Shown here in pieces: positions 8,574 through 17,649 of a stretch of DNA of 47,313 bases (position 1 is its first letter; the number at the start of each line of letters is the position of its first letter). Under the pieces are notes generated by a model that saw only the letters and a program-made list of their open reading frames with translations, was not told the DNA's origin and did no database searches. This DNA comes from Bacteroidia bacterium (GTDB lineage: Bacteria > Bacteroidota > Bacteroidia > B-17B0 > Aurantibacillaceae): the NCBI GenBank assembly GCA_026414605.1, contig JAOAIP010000066.1, positions 1-47,313 on the forward strand. Direction: 5' to 3'. The translations under genes were made by a program, and so were the position numbers.

Positions 8574-9783
8574 AATTGCGAATTTTAGGAGAAGTTTTTA
8601 TTTGTGTTTTTTCGTAATCATAAATGAGGCGGCTAATTTGATAAAATAATTGATAAGCAAGTTCATAATTATATTTTCCATCCATTAAATTATTAGGATT
8701 TACATAAATAGAAGCACTGATGAGAAAATGTATGTTATTTTTGAAATCTACAATGTAGGCCGTTTCTGATAAAAAACCATAAGCACGACCAATGATGTTG
8801 ATACTTCGTAAGGTATCTTCTTTTACTCTTTTATATTTTCCGCCATACATAAAAAACTTTTTCCAAGTATCATAATAATTCGTTGTATCTACTTGTAAAT
8901 CAGGATATTCTCGGGGATAACTGCCCATAAATTTAATTAAAGAATCCTTGTAGTTTTTAGGCAAATCAAGAATTTTTAATTCATCGTCAAAAATAAGATA
9001 TTTTAATAATTGATGAGAATAAAATAAAGGCCAATCGTTGTGCTTTACAAAGACCTTTGGTTCTTTAATTCGTATTCTTTTTCTTTTTTGCTTTATGGTT
9101 TTAATAGTATATCCGATGCTATAATTTTTATTGAGTGTTGAAAATTTGCAAGCACTATCTTGATATTGAATGTATAAAGTATCTTGTTTTTCATTGAGAA
9201 TGTAAATAGTGGGAGTGTAATAAGTGCTATCGTTGATACATTTTGAAATAAACTTGTGCTTTATTTGTGCTTTGTCAAATCCCCATTGATACAGCCATTG
9301 ATGAAAGGTCTTGCAATTAATAAAATCATAGGTGTGAGTATATGCTTCATTATCACTAATGATGAGCATTCTTTTAATCCATTTGTGTAAATGAGGATAA
9401 GCAGGCGATCCAATAGAATCGTTAATCAATGCTTTTTGACAAAATAAAGAATCCATTAGTAGTTTGCTATTCCAATCTATTCCTTTGTTGTGTAAGATAG
9501 AAATTTTTTTTAATGCTACAATACTTGCAGGAAGTTTGACCATACTTGCAGGATAGTTGTAGAGCGAATCCGAATAATTGAAAAAATAATCTTCAAAATG
9601 GACTTGTCCATCTTCAGAATAATTGATTTTAGTATAAATAATTTGTAAGCGATAATTATTGGCTTGTTCAAGAATGTTACGAGTATCTAATGGCAAGGTA
9701 TTAAGCAAAGAATCCAACAATGAATATTGTGCAGATAAATGAAATGCAATGACATTAAAGTATAAAAATAATTTTTTAATCAT
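8545..9783 (-). CDS. Secreted serine hydrolase, class A beta-lactamase fold
   Basis: Exported protein of 412 residues (signal peptide about 1-19, ending LSAQ). It has two of the three active-site motifs of the penicillin-binding/beta-lactamase superfamily: S80-M-V-K83 (SxxK) and S143-D-N145 (SDN). The third motif, normally K-T/S-G before a strand, appears as GRAYGFLSETAYIV, so the lysine is not conserved. The middle (about 200-320) is an insertion relative to classic class A enzymes. It could be a peptidoglycan-directed hydrolase rather than an antibiotic resistance enzyme, and clustering with an M23 peptidase supports an envelope role. It overlaps the permease gene by eight bases and the following gene by 29. 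Confidence 0.78.
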   Translation of the reverse strand: MIKKLFLYFNVIAFHLSAQYSLLDSLLNTLPLDTRNILEQANNYRLQIIYTKINYSEDGQVHFEDYFFNYSDSLYNYPASMVKLPASIVALKKISILHNKGIDWNSKLLMDSLFCQKALINDSIGSPAYPHLHKWIKRMLIISDNEAYTHTYDFINCKTFHQWLYQWGFDKAQIKHKFISKCINDSTYYTPTIYILNEKQDTLYIQYQDSACKFSTLNKNYSIGYTIKTIKQKRKRIRIKEPKVFVKHNDWPLFYSHQLLKYLIFDDELKILDLPKNYKDSLIKFMGSYPREYPDLQVDTTNYYDTWKKFFMYGGKYKRVKEDTLRSINIIGRAYGFLSETAYIVDFKNNIHFLISASIYVNPNNLMDGKYNYELAYQLFYQISRLIYDYEKTQIKTSPKIRNYEQIFKNQK

Positions 9784-11092
9784 TCCTTTTTGGGCTAAAA
9801 TATTGAATCCACAGATAAACCATCCAACCTACAAAAATAGTCATTAATGAAAATATTAAAACAGAAAATTCTTTTAAGGACATATACACTAAAATCCATC
9901 CATTTAATACAATAAAAATCAATGCAGGAAGTGGATAAAAAGGCATTTTAAATATCGGTAAATAATCTTTTCTTTTTCTCAAAATAAAAATCCCAAGGGC
10001 TGTAATAGTTGTAAAAATAATCAAAGTAATTCCAATATAATTGATGAGCCATTGAAAAGAGGAACTCAAAATCATTAGCATTGCAATACAATAAATAAAC
10101 AATACCGATACATAAGGGGATTGATATTTGTTACGTTGATTAAACACAGAAAGAATTTGAAAATCTTCGCCGATGCTTGCTAAAACTCTTGGAGCCGCCA
10201 TCATCATAGAACTAATAGTAGAAATTAATAATATTGAAATGAGTAAACCAATGATATTTCCAATTTGTTGCCCAAAAATAAAATGAGCACTAATAATACC
10301 GACTTCAACATTTCCTTTTAATTCTTGAATAGGTGTAGAATATAAGAAACTCAAATTAAGCAATACATAAAAAATTAAGACAATAAATGTGCCTATAATA
10401 ATAGATAGGGCTAAATTTTTTTCGGGTTTTTCAATTTCATCAGCAATATACGCAGCCGCATTCCATCCTGAATAAGCATAACTGACATAGATTAAACTCA
10501 CTGCAAATGCAGGCGAAACAAGAGTGTTAGCAATAGTTTTAATATCCCATTCAAATGCGGCAGGATTAGCATTATTCTTCATAAAAGCCCAACCAAATAA
10601 TATCATTATCACTATCTTTAATAAGGTTACAACTTTCTGAAAATTTCCTGCAACCTTAATGTTCAATAAATGCACACTGCTTATTAATGTTAAAACAAAA
10701 ATAGCCAACCAACTTGAATACGTATAAGATTCAGAACTTGAAAATAATGTATAAGACAAATACTTTCCAAATGCCACACAGGCCGCTGCTATTGGTGCTG
10801 CAAATCCTACGATAATAGATACAAATCCTGCTATAAATCCTAATGCAGGATGAAACAAGCGATTCAAATAAACATACTCTCCACCATTTTTAATAAAATA
10901 AGAACCAATTTCCGCATAAGTAAATGCCCCCGACAAAGCAATTATTCCGCCTACTATCCATAATAAAACAATACTCCAAGCATTGTTGATATTCAACAAT
11001 TGAAATCCCAAACTTGTAAATACACCTGTACCAACCATATTTGCAACGACAACGGCTGTCGCTGTCCACTTATCAATTTTTTGAAATGTCAT
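9776..11092 (-). CDS. APC-superfamily amino acid permease
   Basis: Inner-membrane transporter of 438 residues with about 12 hydrophobic helices over its full length. The first helix contains MVGTGVFTSLGF, the APC GxGxF-type substrate loop, and a second conserved stretch GGIIALSGAFTYAEIGSYF follows. AYSGWNAAAYIADEIEKPEKN is the typical helix 6 and loop signature. Likely substrate is an amino acid, by proton symport or exchange; specificity cannot be read. It starts six bases after the M23 peptidase gene, and its end overlaps the serine hydrolase gene. The cluster could couple peptide or cell-wall digestion to uptake of the released amino acids, which is inference. Confidence 0.92.
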   Translation of the reverse strand: MTFQKIDKWTATAVVVANMVGTGVFTSLGFQLLNINNAWSIVLLWIVGGIIALSGAFTYAEIGSYFIKNGGEYVYLNRLFHPALGFIAGFVSIIVGFAAPIAAACVAFGKYLSYTLFSSSESYTYSSWLAIFVLTLISSVHLLNIKVAGNFQKVVTLLKIVIMILFGWAFMKNNANPAAFEWDIKTIANTLVSPAFAVSLIYVSYAYSGWNAAAYIADEIEKPEKNLALSIIIGTFIVLIFYVLLNLSFLYSTPIQELKGNVEVGIISAHFIFGQQIGNIIGLLISILLISTISSMMMAAPRVLASIGEDFQILSVFNQRNKYQSPYVSVLFIYCIAMLMILSSSFQWLINYIGITLIIFTTITALGIFILRKRKDYLPIFKMPFYPLPALIFIVLNGWILVYMSLKEFSVLIFSLMTIFVGWMVYLWIQYFSPKRND

Positions 11093-11098
11093 AAAAAC

Positions 11099-12079
11099 TT
11101 AATCAAAACTTTGTGTAGATTGATTGGCACGTTCAACAAGAATAGCATATTCTTCTTCACTAATTCCACTAAATATGTAATTAATGGGATTCACTTTTTC
11201 ATTGTTTTTAATTACTTCATAATGCAAGTGTGGTGCAGTGCTTAATCCAGTAGAACCAACATAGCCAATCAATTGTCCCCGTTTAATTTTTTCTCCCACT
11301 CTCACGGATACTTTACTCAAATGTGCATATAATGTTTGATACCCAAATCCGTGATTGATGATGATGTGTAAGCCATAACCACTATTATCAAAATTGGCAA
11401 ACTCTACACTTCCATTTCCCGTAGCATACACAGGCGTTCCTTGATTAGAAGGGAAATCCAAACCAGGATGAAATTCTTGCGTTTTATAAATAGGATGTAT
11501 TCGCCATCCAAAACCGCTTGTTACTTGTCTTTTTAAGTCCTTTACTTGTATAGGAATGATGGCGGGGATAGATGCTAAAAGTTCTGATTTGTTTTGGGCT
11601 AACTCTGCTATTTCATCCAGAGATTTAGATTGAATGTAAAATTGTTTGCTTATTTGTTGCAACTTTAATTGCGTTTGTTTGATAATATCTGCGTTTTCAA
11701 GCCCTTCCCATTCATTCATTGCTTTACCACCAAAGCCCGCTGACCTTATATCAGATGGTAAAGGGTCGGCTTCTAATATCACACGATAAATGTTTTTATC
11801 TCTTTCTTGCAATTCATTCAGTGCTACTTGCAATTTACTTATTTTGTTTTGTAATAAATTATATTCTGTTTTCAATATCTCAATTTCTCTTTTTAATAAT
11901 TTTTCTTTTGGCGAATCAAAAAAATTGTATGCTACATAGATAGTAATGGCTGCAAAACCAATACCTGTTAATAAATAAGAAAATATCTGTGCAATAATTG
12001 CCAGTGTTGATTTTCGGGCTAATTCATACCTCAATGTTTGAGGATTAAACACGTATTTTGTTCTCTTCCAAAATTTCAT
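11099..12079 (-). CDS. M23 (LytM-type) murein endopeptidase, membrane anchored
   Basis: Protein of 326 residues: a cytoplasmic basic N-terminus, one transmembrane helix (about 30-50), a coiled coil (about 56-95), then a periplasmic M23 domain from about 185. Zinc ligands are visible as His and Asp in EFHPGLDF and the HxH of TAPHLHYEV; a further histidine is in TLYAHLSK. All key residues appear intact, so it should be an active peptidoglycan peptidase, unlike EnvC-type activators that lack ligands. It is the first gene of a five-gene minus-strand operon (M23, APC permease, serine hydrolase, unknown lipoprotein, DUF721). Divergent from the T9SS adhesin gene at 12301. Confidence 0.92.
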   Translation of the reverse strand: MKFWKRTKYVFNPQTLRYELARKSTLAIIAQIFSYLLTGIGFAAITIYVAYNFFDSPKEKLLKREIEILKTEYNLLQNKISKLQVALNELQERDKNIYRVILEADPLPSDIRSAGFGGKAMNEWEGLENADIIKQTQLKLQQISKQFYIQSKSLDEIAELAQNKSELLASIPAIIPIQVKDLKRQVTSGFGWRIHPIYKTQEFHPGLDFPSNQGTPVYATGNGSVEFANFDNSGYGLHIIINHGFGYQTLYAHLSKVSVRVGEKIKRGQLIGYVGSTGLSTAPHLHYEVIKNNEKVNPINYIFSGISEEEYAILVERANQSTQSFD

Positions 12080-12276
12080 AATTAATTTGAGCCGTTAAAC
12101 CTACTAAATATTACGCAATACTTTAATTTAATTTATTTCATTTACAAAGAGATATATTGATTTTTTATAAACTTAATCAATTATCATAGTCATTTTATTT
12201 TTTAATAAAATAACATTGTTTTTTACAATCGGTAATATATTTATTTGAATGAAATGAAAATGCTTTTTTTATTCAC

Positions 12277-12284
12277 TATTTTTG
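12277..12284 (+). promoter_or_regulatory. Putative -7 promoter element TATTTTTG
   Basis: TATTTTTG matches the Bacteroidota -7 consensus TAnnTTTG and lies 17 bases before the start codon of the T9SS protein gene. A TTTG about 19-21 bases upstream is not obvious, so the -33 half is weak. The rest of 12080-12300 is A+T-rich with no other feature seen. Confidence 0.5.
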
Positions 12285-12300
12285 CAAAAAATTTCTTTTT

Positions 12301-15300
12301 ATGAAAATTCAATCTATTTTTACAAAAGTAGTTGTTACAGGATTATTAACTACCAATAGTATTTTATTAGCCCAAGAAAATTGGGTGAAATTAAAAGAAG
12401 AAGGGGCTAATTATTATCAAATAAAAGCAGCATTTCAAGCAGAACATCAGGAAAAGAAAATTCATAGCAAGAAAAAAATCAAAATAGAAAAAGAAGAAGG
12501 TGGTGAAGCATTATTCAAGAGATGGGCGTGGTATGCAGAACCAAGGGTTTACCCATCGGGTGATTTGAAATATGCTTCTTGGAGTTATGCTTATGAAGAA
12601 TATACGAAATGGTTAAATGAACACCCTCAATTTATGACTGCAAGAGGAGGGGCTGCCATTCCTACTGCTACAACGGCTAATTGGACACCTCTTGGTCCTT
12701 TTGGCGATCCTGTTGGAAGTAATGCGGGACGAATGGTGTGTGTGCGTTTTCATCCTACGAATCCTAATATCATTTATGTAGGAACACCTGCAGGTGGAAT
12801 GTGGATGAGTAATAATGGAGGTAGTACTTGGACAACTACTACGGATAATCTTGGACAACTTGGTGTATCTGATATTGCCATAGATCCATCTAATCCGAAT
12901 ATCATTTACATTGCTACCGGCGATATAGATGCAGGAGATACTCGTTCTATTGGTGTATACAAATCTACTGATGGAGGACTTACTTGGTCACCCACAGGTT
13001 TGACATTTTCTGTTACTCAAAACAGACAAATAGGGCGTCTTCTTATCAATCCATTGAATCCAACTACTCTTTTTGCTTTTACTTCCGCAGGAATTTACCG
13101 AACAAGAAATGGGGGATCAACTTGGACATTGGTTAAATCTGGCAACTTCAAAGATGGAGAATACAGACCCACAGATACTACTATTATCTATGGTGTTACT
13201 TCATCAGGTTTTTATCGTTCTACCGATGGAGGTAATACCTTTACTACGATTTCTTATGGTGCTGTGGGGAGTATCATTCGTTTGTCTATTGCAGTAACTC
13301 CTGCTGACCCAAACTATGTCTATCTATTAGCGAGTAAAAACGATTATAGTTATGGTGGGGTTTATCGTTCTACTTCATCAGGTGCAGCAGGTACATGGTC
13401 AGTAATGAGCACTACGCCCAATATCTTTGATTGGAGTACCAATGGCAGTGGAAGCGGCGGTCAAGGATGGTATGATATTGCTATTGGGGTATCGCCTACG
13501 AATCCCAACGAAATTGTATGTGGTGGAGTAAACACTTGGCGTTCTACCAATGGGGGTGCTTCTTGGACATTATTTACACATTGGTATGGAGGAGGCGGAA
13601 AGCCCTATGTTCACGCAGATTTGCACGATGTTCAATATACATCAGGAACAACTATTTATCTCGCCACTGACGGAGGATTATTTAAAACTACTAATGGAGG
13701 TTCTTCTTTTACTGCCATAAATGGGCAAATGAATATCGCTCAAATATACAAAGTAGGTATTTCCGCTCTAACATCTTCATTATTGGTAACTGGACATCAA
13801 GATAATGGAACTAATAAGATGAGTGGCACTACTTGGACAGCAATATATGGTGGTGATGGCGCCGATTGTTTTATTAGTTGGAATAACAATAATACAATTG
13901 TAGCATCTTATGTTTACGGAGATTTTCAAAGAAGTACCAATGGAGGGGCTTCTTGGACATCTATTGCACCATCTACAAGTGAAAATGCAGCATGGGTAGC
14001 ACCTATTATTCAACACCCAACTAATCCTAATACGTTTTTATGTGGGTATGAAAATGTTTGGATTTCTACAAATCAAGGAACTTCTTGGACGAAGCCAGGC
14101 ACTATCGGAAGTGGGGCAGGGGAGATTTTAGGAGTGAAAGTAGCACCATCTAATACCAATGTTATTTATGCTTTTAGGTCAAATGCACTTTATAGAAGTG
14201 CTAATAATGGTGTTTTATGGACCAATATCTCATCAGGGTTGCCCGTAGGTTCTGCAGCAATTACAGATATTGCCATTGATAATACAAACGAGAATAATAT
14301 CTATGTAACATTTTCAGGTTATTCATCGGGGAATAAAGTTTTTCATTCTACCAATGGTGGTGCTTCTTGGACGAATGTTTCTTCGGGGCTACCCAACATT
14401 CCTGTTAATTGCATTGTGTATACAAAAAATTCTCCTGATGCTATTTACATTGGTACAGATGTAGGTGTTTATTACAAAGAATTAAGTATGAGTTCGTGGT
14501 TGCCCTATTCTCAAGGATTGCCAAATGTTATAGTAAGTGATATGGAAATTGATTATTTGAGTAACAAACTCATTGCGGCAACTTATGGGAGAGGTGTTTG
14601 GCAAACAGATTTGTATAGTAATCCAACAGCCACGCCCAATAGTTATTTTACAACATCCTATTCGGTGGCATGTATTAATACTCCATTTCAATTTACAGAT
14701 GCTTCATCCAATAATCCAACTTCATGGTCGTGGAGTTTCCCTGGAGGTAATCCGTCTTCATCAACAGCACAAAACCCTTCTGTAACATATACGGCTACAG
14801 GTACTTACACTGTGTCTCTTACTGCTTCTAATGGTAATGGCATGGGGACAACTTATGTGTCTACCATTTCAGTATCCCCTTCTCCAACTGCGGCTTCCAG
14901 TTTTACAACGATTTGCCAAGGTTATGGTTCCTATATTTACGCAAATACAAATGCATCGTCTATAAGTTGGAATAATGGTGCTACAACATCTTCTGTATAT
15001 GTATCTCCAACGGTAACAACAATTTATACTTACACTGCAGCTAACGGTCAATGTCAAGTAGTAGCCAATGTTACAGTGAATGTTTCTCCAACGCCTCCTC
15101 AACCCACCTTGAGCGTTAATGCACCAACTCTTATTTGTAATCCTTCGGCCACATCTTATCAATGGTATCTAAATGGATCGCCTATAAGCGGTGCTACATC
15201 TCAAACTTATGTAGCCACACAAGATGGTTGGTACAGTGTTTGGATTGGTAATAGTTATGGCTGTCAAAGTTCTTCTTCTTCTGTTTATGTAATCGTTACA

Positions 15301-15564
15301 GGAATAGTGAATTCGGCTTCTTCTCAAGGAATTTTTATTCATCCAAATCCTGCCAATGATTTTATTGAATTTACCTCTCAATTGCATCAAACATTAGATA
15401 TTAGAATTATTGATATTGCAGGAAAAGAGGTGTGGAGTGGAAAAATTGATATGATCAATAAAGAAAAATATAAAATGGACTTGAGTGCTTTTGAAAGTGG
15501 TATTTATTTAGTTGAAATAAAAGTGGGTGATATTAAAATGGTTGAGAAGTTGTTGAAAAATTGA
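12301..15564 (+). CDS. T9SS-secreted sortilin/BNR propeller protein with PKD domain
   Basis: Large extracellular or surface protein of 1087 residues. A signal peptide covers about 1-25. Residues about 130-770 hold roughly ten Asp-box/BNR repeats (for example STDGGLTW, RNGGSTW, STNGGASW), forming a sortilin-Vps10-like beta-propeller or pair of propellers. A PKD-type Ig domain follows at about 785-860 (WSWSFPGGNPSS, GTYTVSLTAS), then Ser/Thr-rich Ig-like segments. The last 75 residues form a type A T9SS sorting domain (IFIHPNPANDFIEF ... GKEVWSG ... GIYLVEI) ending in basic residues. It is therefore a T9SS cargo, released or attached to the cell surface. Similar proteins are common in Bacteroidota and their ligands are mostly unknown; adhesion or polymer binding is a guess. 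Confidence 0.92.
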   Translation: MKIQSIFTKVVVTGLLTTNSILLAQENWVKLKEEGANYYQIKAAFQAEHQEKKIHSKKKIKIEKEEGGEALFKRWAWYAEPRVYPSGDLKYASWSYAYEEYTKWLNEHPQFMTARGGAAIPTATTANWTPLGPFGDPVGSNAGRMVCVRFHPTNPNIIYVGTPAGGMWMSNNGGSTWTTTTDNLGQLGVSDIAIDPSNPNIIYIATGDIDAGDTRSIGVYKSTDGGLTWSPTGLTFSVTQNRQIGRLLINPLNPTTLFAFTSAGIYRTRNGGSTWTLVKSGNFKDGEYRPTDTTIIYGVTSSGFYRSTDGGNTFTTISYGAVGSIIRLSIAVTPADPNYVYLLASKNDYSYGGVYRSTSSGAAGTWSVMSTTPNIFDWSTNGSGSGGQGWYDIAIGVSPTNPNEIVCGGVNTWRSTNGGASWTLFTHWYGGGGKPYVHADLHDVQYTSGTTIYLATDGGLFKTTNGGSSFTAINGQMNIAQIYKVGISALTSSLLVTGHQDNGTNKMSGTTWTAIYGGDGADCFISWNNNNTIVASYVYGDFQRSTNGGASWTSIAPSTSENAAWVAPIIQHPTNPNTFLCGYENVWISTNQGTSWTKPGTIGSGAGEILGVKVAPSNTNVIYAFRSNALYRSANNGVLWTNISSGLPVGSAAITDIAIDNTNENNIYVTFSGYSSGNKVFHSTNGGASWTNVSSGLPNIPVNCIVYTKNSPDAIYIGTDVGVYYKELSMSSWLPYSQGLPNVIVSDMEIDYLSNKLIAATYGRGVWQTDLYSNPTATPNSYFTTSYSVACINTPFQFTDASSNNPTSWSWSFPGGNPSSSTAQNPSVTYTATGTYTVSLTASNGNGMGTTYVSTISVSPSPTAASSFTTICQGYGSYIYANTNASSISWNNGATTSSVYVSPTVTTIYTYTAANGQCQVVANVTVNVSPTPPQPTLSVNAPTLICNPSATSYQWYLNGSPISGATSQTYVATQDGWYSVWIGNSYGCQSSSSSVYVIVTGIVNSASSQGIFIHPNPANDFIEFTSQLHQTLDIRIIDIAGKEVWSGKIDMINKEKYKMDLSAFESGIYLVEIKVGDIKMVEKLLKN

Positions 15565-16003
15565 TGGTATTGGCAAAATCTTTTTTTGAGCTGCTGATTA
15601 GGATTAAAATTTTTGAGTACAATTTGAGTAAATGAGTATAAATTGATTTTTTAGTTTTTTGAATTATAATCTCTTGTTTTTGTTATCTAAAAAATTTCAG
15701 TTCCGTAGGAACAAAAGATATTTTAGCAATGGACTTTAGTCCATTGAACAAAAGATAGAAACAAAATGAGTTCCGTAGGAACGACCCATTTTTGATGATT
15801 AAATATGAGCCGATCCGATGGATCTTTGTTGGGTTTAGATTTTATTTCGGGCGGACTGAAGTCCATCCTTACAATACAAAAGGTAATCGTGCCTATGGCA
15901 CTTTTTCTTTATAATAAATACTAACACCTCAAAAAAATATCAAGAAAATAGAATTATAAGATTAGCAGTTGTTTTAATACATTTGCCTTAAAAATTTTTT
16001 TTT
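15565..16003. repeat. Intergenic cluster of short palindromes
   Basis: No gene is seen in 439 bp. At least six short perfect palindromes lie between 15700 and 15901: GTTCC-gta-GGAAC (15700-15712 and 15770-15782), CAATGGACT-tt-AGTCCATTG (15727-15746), GATCC-gat-GGATC (15812-15824), GGACT-ga-AGTCC (about 15853-15864) and GTGCC-tat-GGCAC (15889-15901). The phrase CAAAAGATA follows two of them. The downstream end holds the promoter of the next gene. Confidence 0.8.
15978..15985 (+). promoter_or_regulatory. Putative -7 promoter element TACATTTG
   Basis: Exact match to the Bacteroidota TAnnTTTG element, 18 bases before the acetyltransferase start codon. A clear -33 TTTG was not found at standard spacing. 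Confidence 0.5.
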
Positions 16004-16687
16004 ATGAGAAAGACCAAAAAACTTGTTTTGTTTGGAGATAGTTCATTTGCAGAAATTGCGTATGAATACTTCACTTATGATTCGGAATATGAAGTATGTG
16101 CATTTACAGTTAGTCAAGCATACTTAAAGAAAGACAAACTTTTTGGATTGCCAATTGTTCCCTTTGAGGAGGTAGAAAAATTATATCCACCTTCTGAATA
16201 TGAAATGCATGTTGCTTTAGTGTATAATACTTTGAATAGAAATAGATCAAAGTTTTATTATGAAGCCAAAAATAAGGGTTATACTTTGGCAAATTACATA
16301 AGTAGTAAAGCATTTGTTTGGAGAAATGTAACTATGGGAGATAATGTATTTATTTTTGAAGATAATACCATTCAACCATTTGTAAAGATGGGTTCTAATA
16401 ATGTATTGTGGAGTGGAAATCATATAGGGCATCATTCGGTGTTAGGAAGTCATTTGTTCATTTCATCTCATGTTGTTATTAGTGGGCATTGCACGGTAGG
16501 AGATTATTGCTTTTTTGGAGTAAATAGTACAGTAGGAAATAATATTAATGTCGGAAAAGATTGTTTAATTGGTGCTGGAGTATTAATAGTCAAAGATACA
16601 GGAGATGGAAAGTTATTTAAGGGAACGCCTTCAAAATCAGATGAAATATCAGTATATGAAAAATTTGGCATCAAGGAAAATGAATAA
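16004..16687 (+). CDS. NeuD-type sugar O/N-acyltransferase (left-handed beta-helix)
   Basis: Cytoplasmic acyltransferase of 227 residues. The N-terminal part (1 to about 90) is a small nucleotide-binding-like fold, LVLFGDSSFAEIAYEY, seen in NeuD/PglD-family enzymes. The C-terminal part (about 95-215) has hexapeptide repeats of the left-handed beta-helix, for example VFIFEDNTIQPFVKMGSNNV and GDYCFFGVNSTVGNNINVG. The expected reaction is acetyl-CoA-dependent acetylation of an amino-sugar or sialic-acid-like sugar. The next gene starts nine bases downstream and encodes a glycosidase-like propeller, so the pair probably works on a glycan. The exact acceptor is unknown. Confidence 0.85.
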   Translation: MRKTKKLVLFGDSSFAEIAYEYFTYDSEYEVCAFTVSQAYLKKDKLFGLPIVPFEEVEKLYPPSEYEMHVALVYNTLNRNRSKFYYEAKNKGYTLANYISSKAFVWRNVTMGDNVFIFEDNTIQPFVKMGSNNVLWSGNHIGHHSVLGSHLFISSHVVISGHCTVGDYCFFGVNSTVGNNINVGKDCLIGAGVLIVKDTGDGKLFKGTPSKSDEISVYEKFGIKENE

Positions 16688-16696
16688 GTTTGAACT

Positions 16697-17632
16697 ATGA
16701 AATGGCTAAAAAAAGGAAGAATTTTTGAACCCAAAGGACAAACACCATGGATGAAAAAATATGGTATTTTGCCTACGCCTTATTATATTCCTGAAAAAGA
16801 GATTATTCGTATATTCTTTGGAACTTCTGCAGAAGATAATATCTGTAAAATCACATACATAGATGTTAGTGCTAATAACCCATCGGAAATTATTCATCTT
16901 CAAAAAGAACCATTATTAAGCGAGGGAGAAATTGGCTTATTTGATGAACACGGATTAAATCCTTCGCAATTAGTTATTATAAATAATAAACCGTATTTGT
17001 TTTATATTGGATATCAAAGGATGATGAGTGTTCCCTATTTATTGTTTGCATCTTATGTAGAATTAAATAGTAGTTTAGATAAAGCAATTTTAAGACGTAA
17101 AATTCCCTTGCTGGATAGAACAGAACAAGAACCATATATTCGTTCTGCAATTACAATTATACAAGAGTCGGATACTTATTTTTTGTGGTATGTATCGGCA
17201 TACAAATGGGAATTATTAAATACAGAGTTGTTTAAGAATAAATTAATGCCTAATTATCATATCAAATTTGCAAAAACCAGGAACTTTATTGATTTTGATA
17301 TTTATGAAAAACCAGTCATTAAAGCAGAAAGTGAGGATGAGTTTGGTTTTGGAAGACCTTGGTGTATAAAAGAAGGAGATACATACAAGATGTGGTATTC
17401 TTTAAGAAGAAAAAATATACCATATAGAATTGGTTATGCAGAATCTATGGATGGAATTAATTGGATAAGAAAAGATGCTGAAGTGGGAATTGATGTTTCG
17501 GAAAATGGATGGGACAGTGAAATGATATGTTATCCTGCAGTAATTAAAGTGAAAGATAAAGTTTATATGTTTTATAATGGTAATAATAATGGTGCAACGG
17601 GCTTTGGCTACGCTGAATTGGTAGAAGAATAG
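16697..17632 (+). CDS. Glycosidase-like five-bladed beta-propeller protein
   Basis: Soluble protein of 311 residues without signal peptide. Repeated motifs such as FIGYQRMM, YFLWYVSAYKW, FGFGRPWCIKEGDTYKMWYS, RIGYAESMDGINWIR and KVYMFYNGNNNGATGFGYA are typical of GH43/GH130-like five-bladed propellers, in which acidic residues sit on the inner strands. Whether it hydrolyses, phosphorolyses or only binds sugar cannot be decided here. It follows the acetyltransferase by nine bases and most likely belongs to the same transcript. Similar proteins occur in LPS or capsule gene clusters. The TAG stop at 17632 lies 17 bases from the convergent phoU. Confidence 0.75.
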   Translation: MKWLKKGRIFEPKGQTPWMKKYGILPTPYYIPEKEIIRIFFGTSAEDNICKITYIDVSANNPSEIIHLQKEPLLSEGEIGLFDEHGLNPSQLVIINNKPYLFYIGYQRMMSVPYLLFASYVELNSSLDKAILRRKIPLLDRTEQEPYIRSAITIIQESDTYFLWYVSAYKWELLNTELFKNKLMPNYHIKFAKTRNFIDFDIYEKPVIKAESEDEFGFGRPWCIKEGDTYKMWYSLRRKNIPYRIGYAESMDGINWIRKDAEVGIDVSENGWDSEMICYPAVIKVKDKVYMFYNGNNNGATGFGYAELVEE

Positions 17633-17649
17633 CCAAACTGAAAATTTAT

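Noticed and set aside
12613-15390. Several antisense frames within the T9SS protein gene
   Set aside because: They are shadows caused by repeated Ser/Thr/Gly codons; none has a plausible start, promoter or family.
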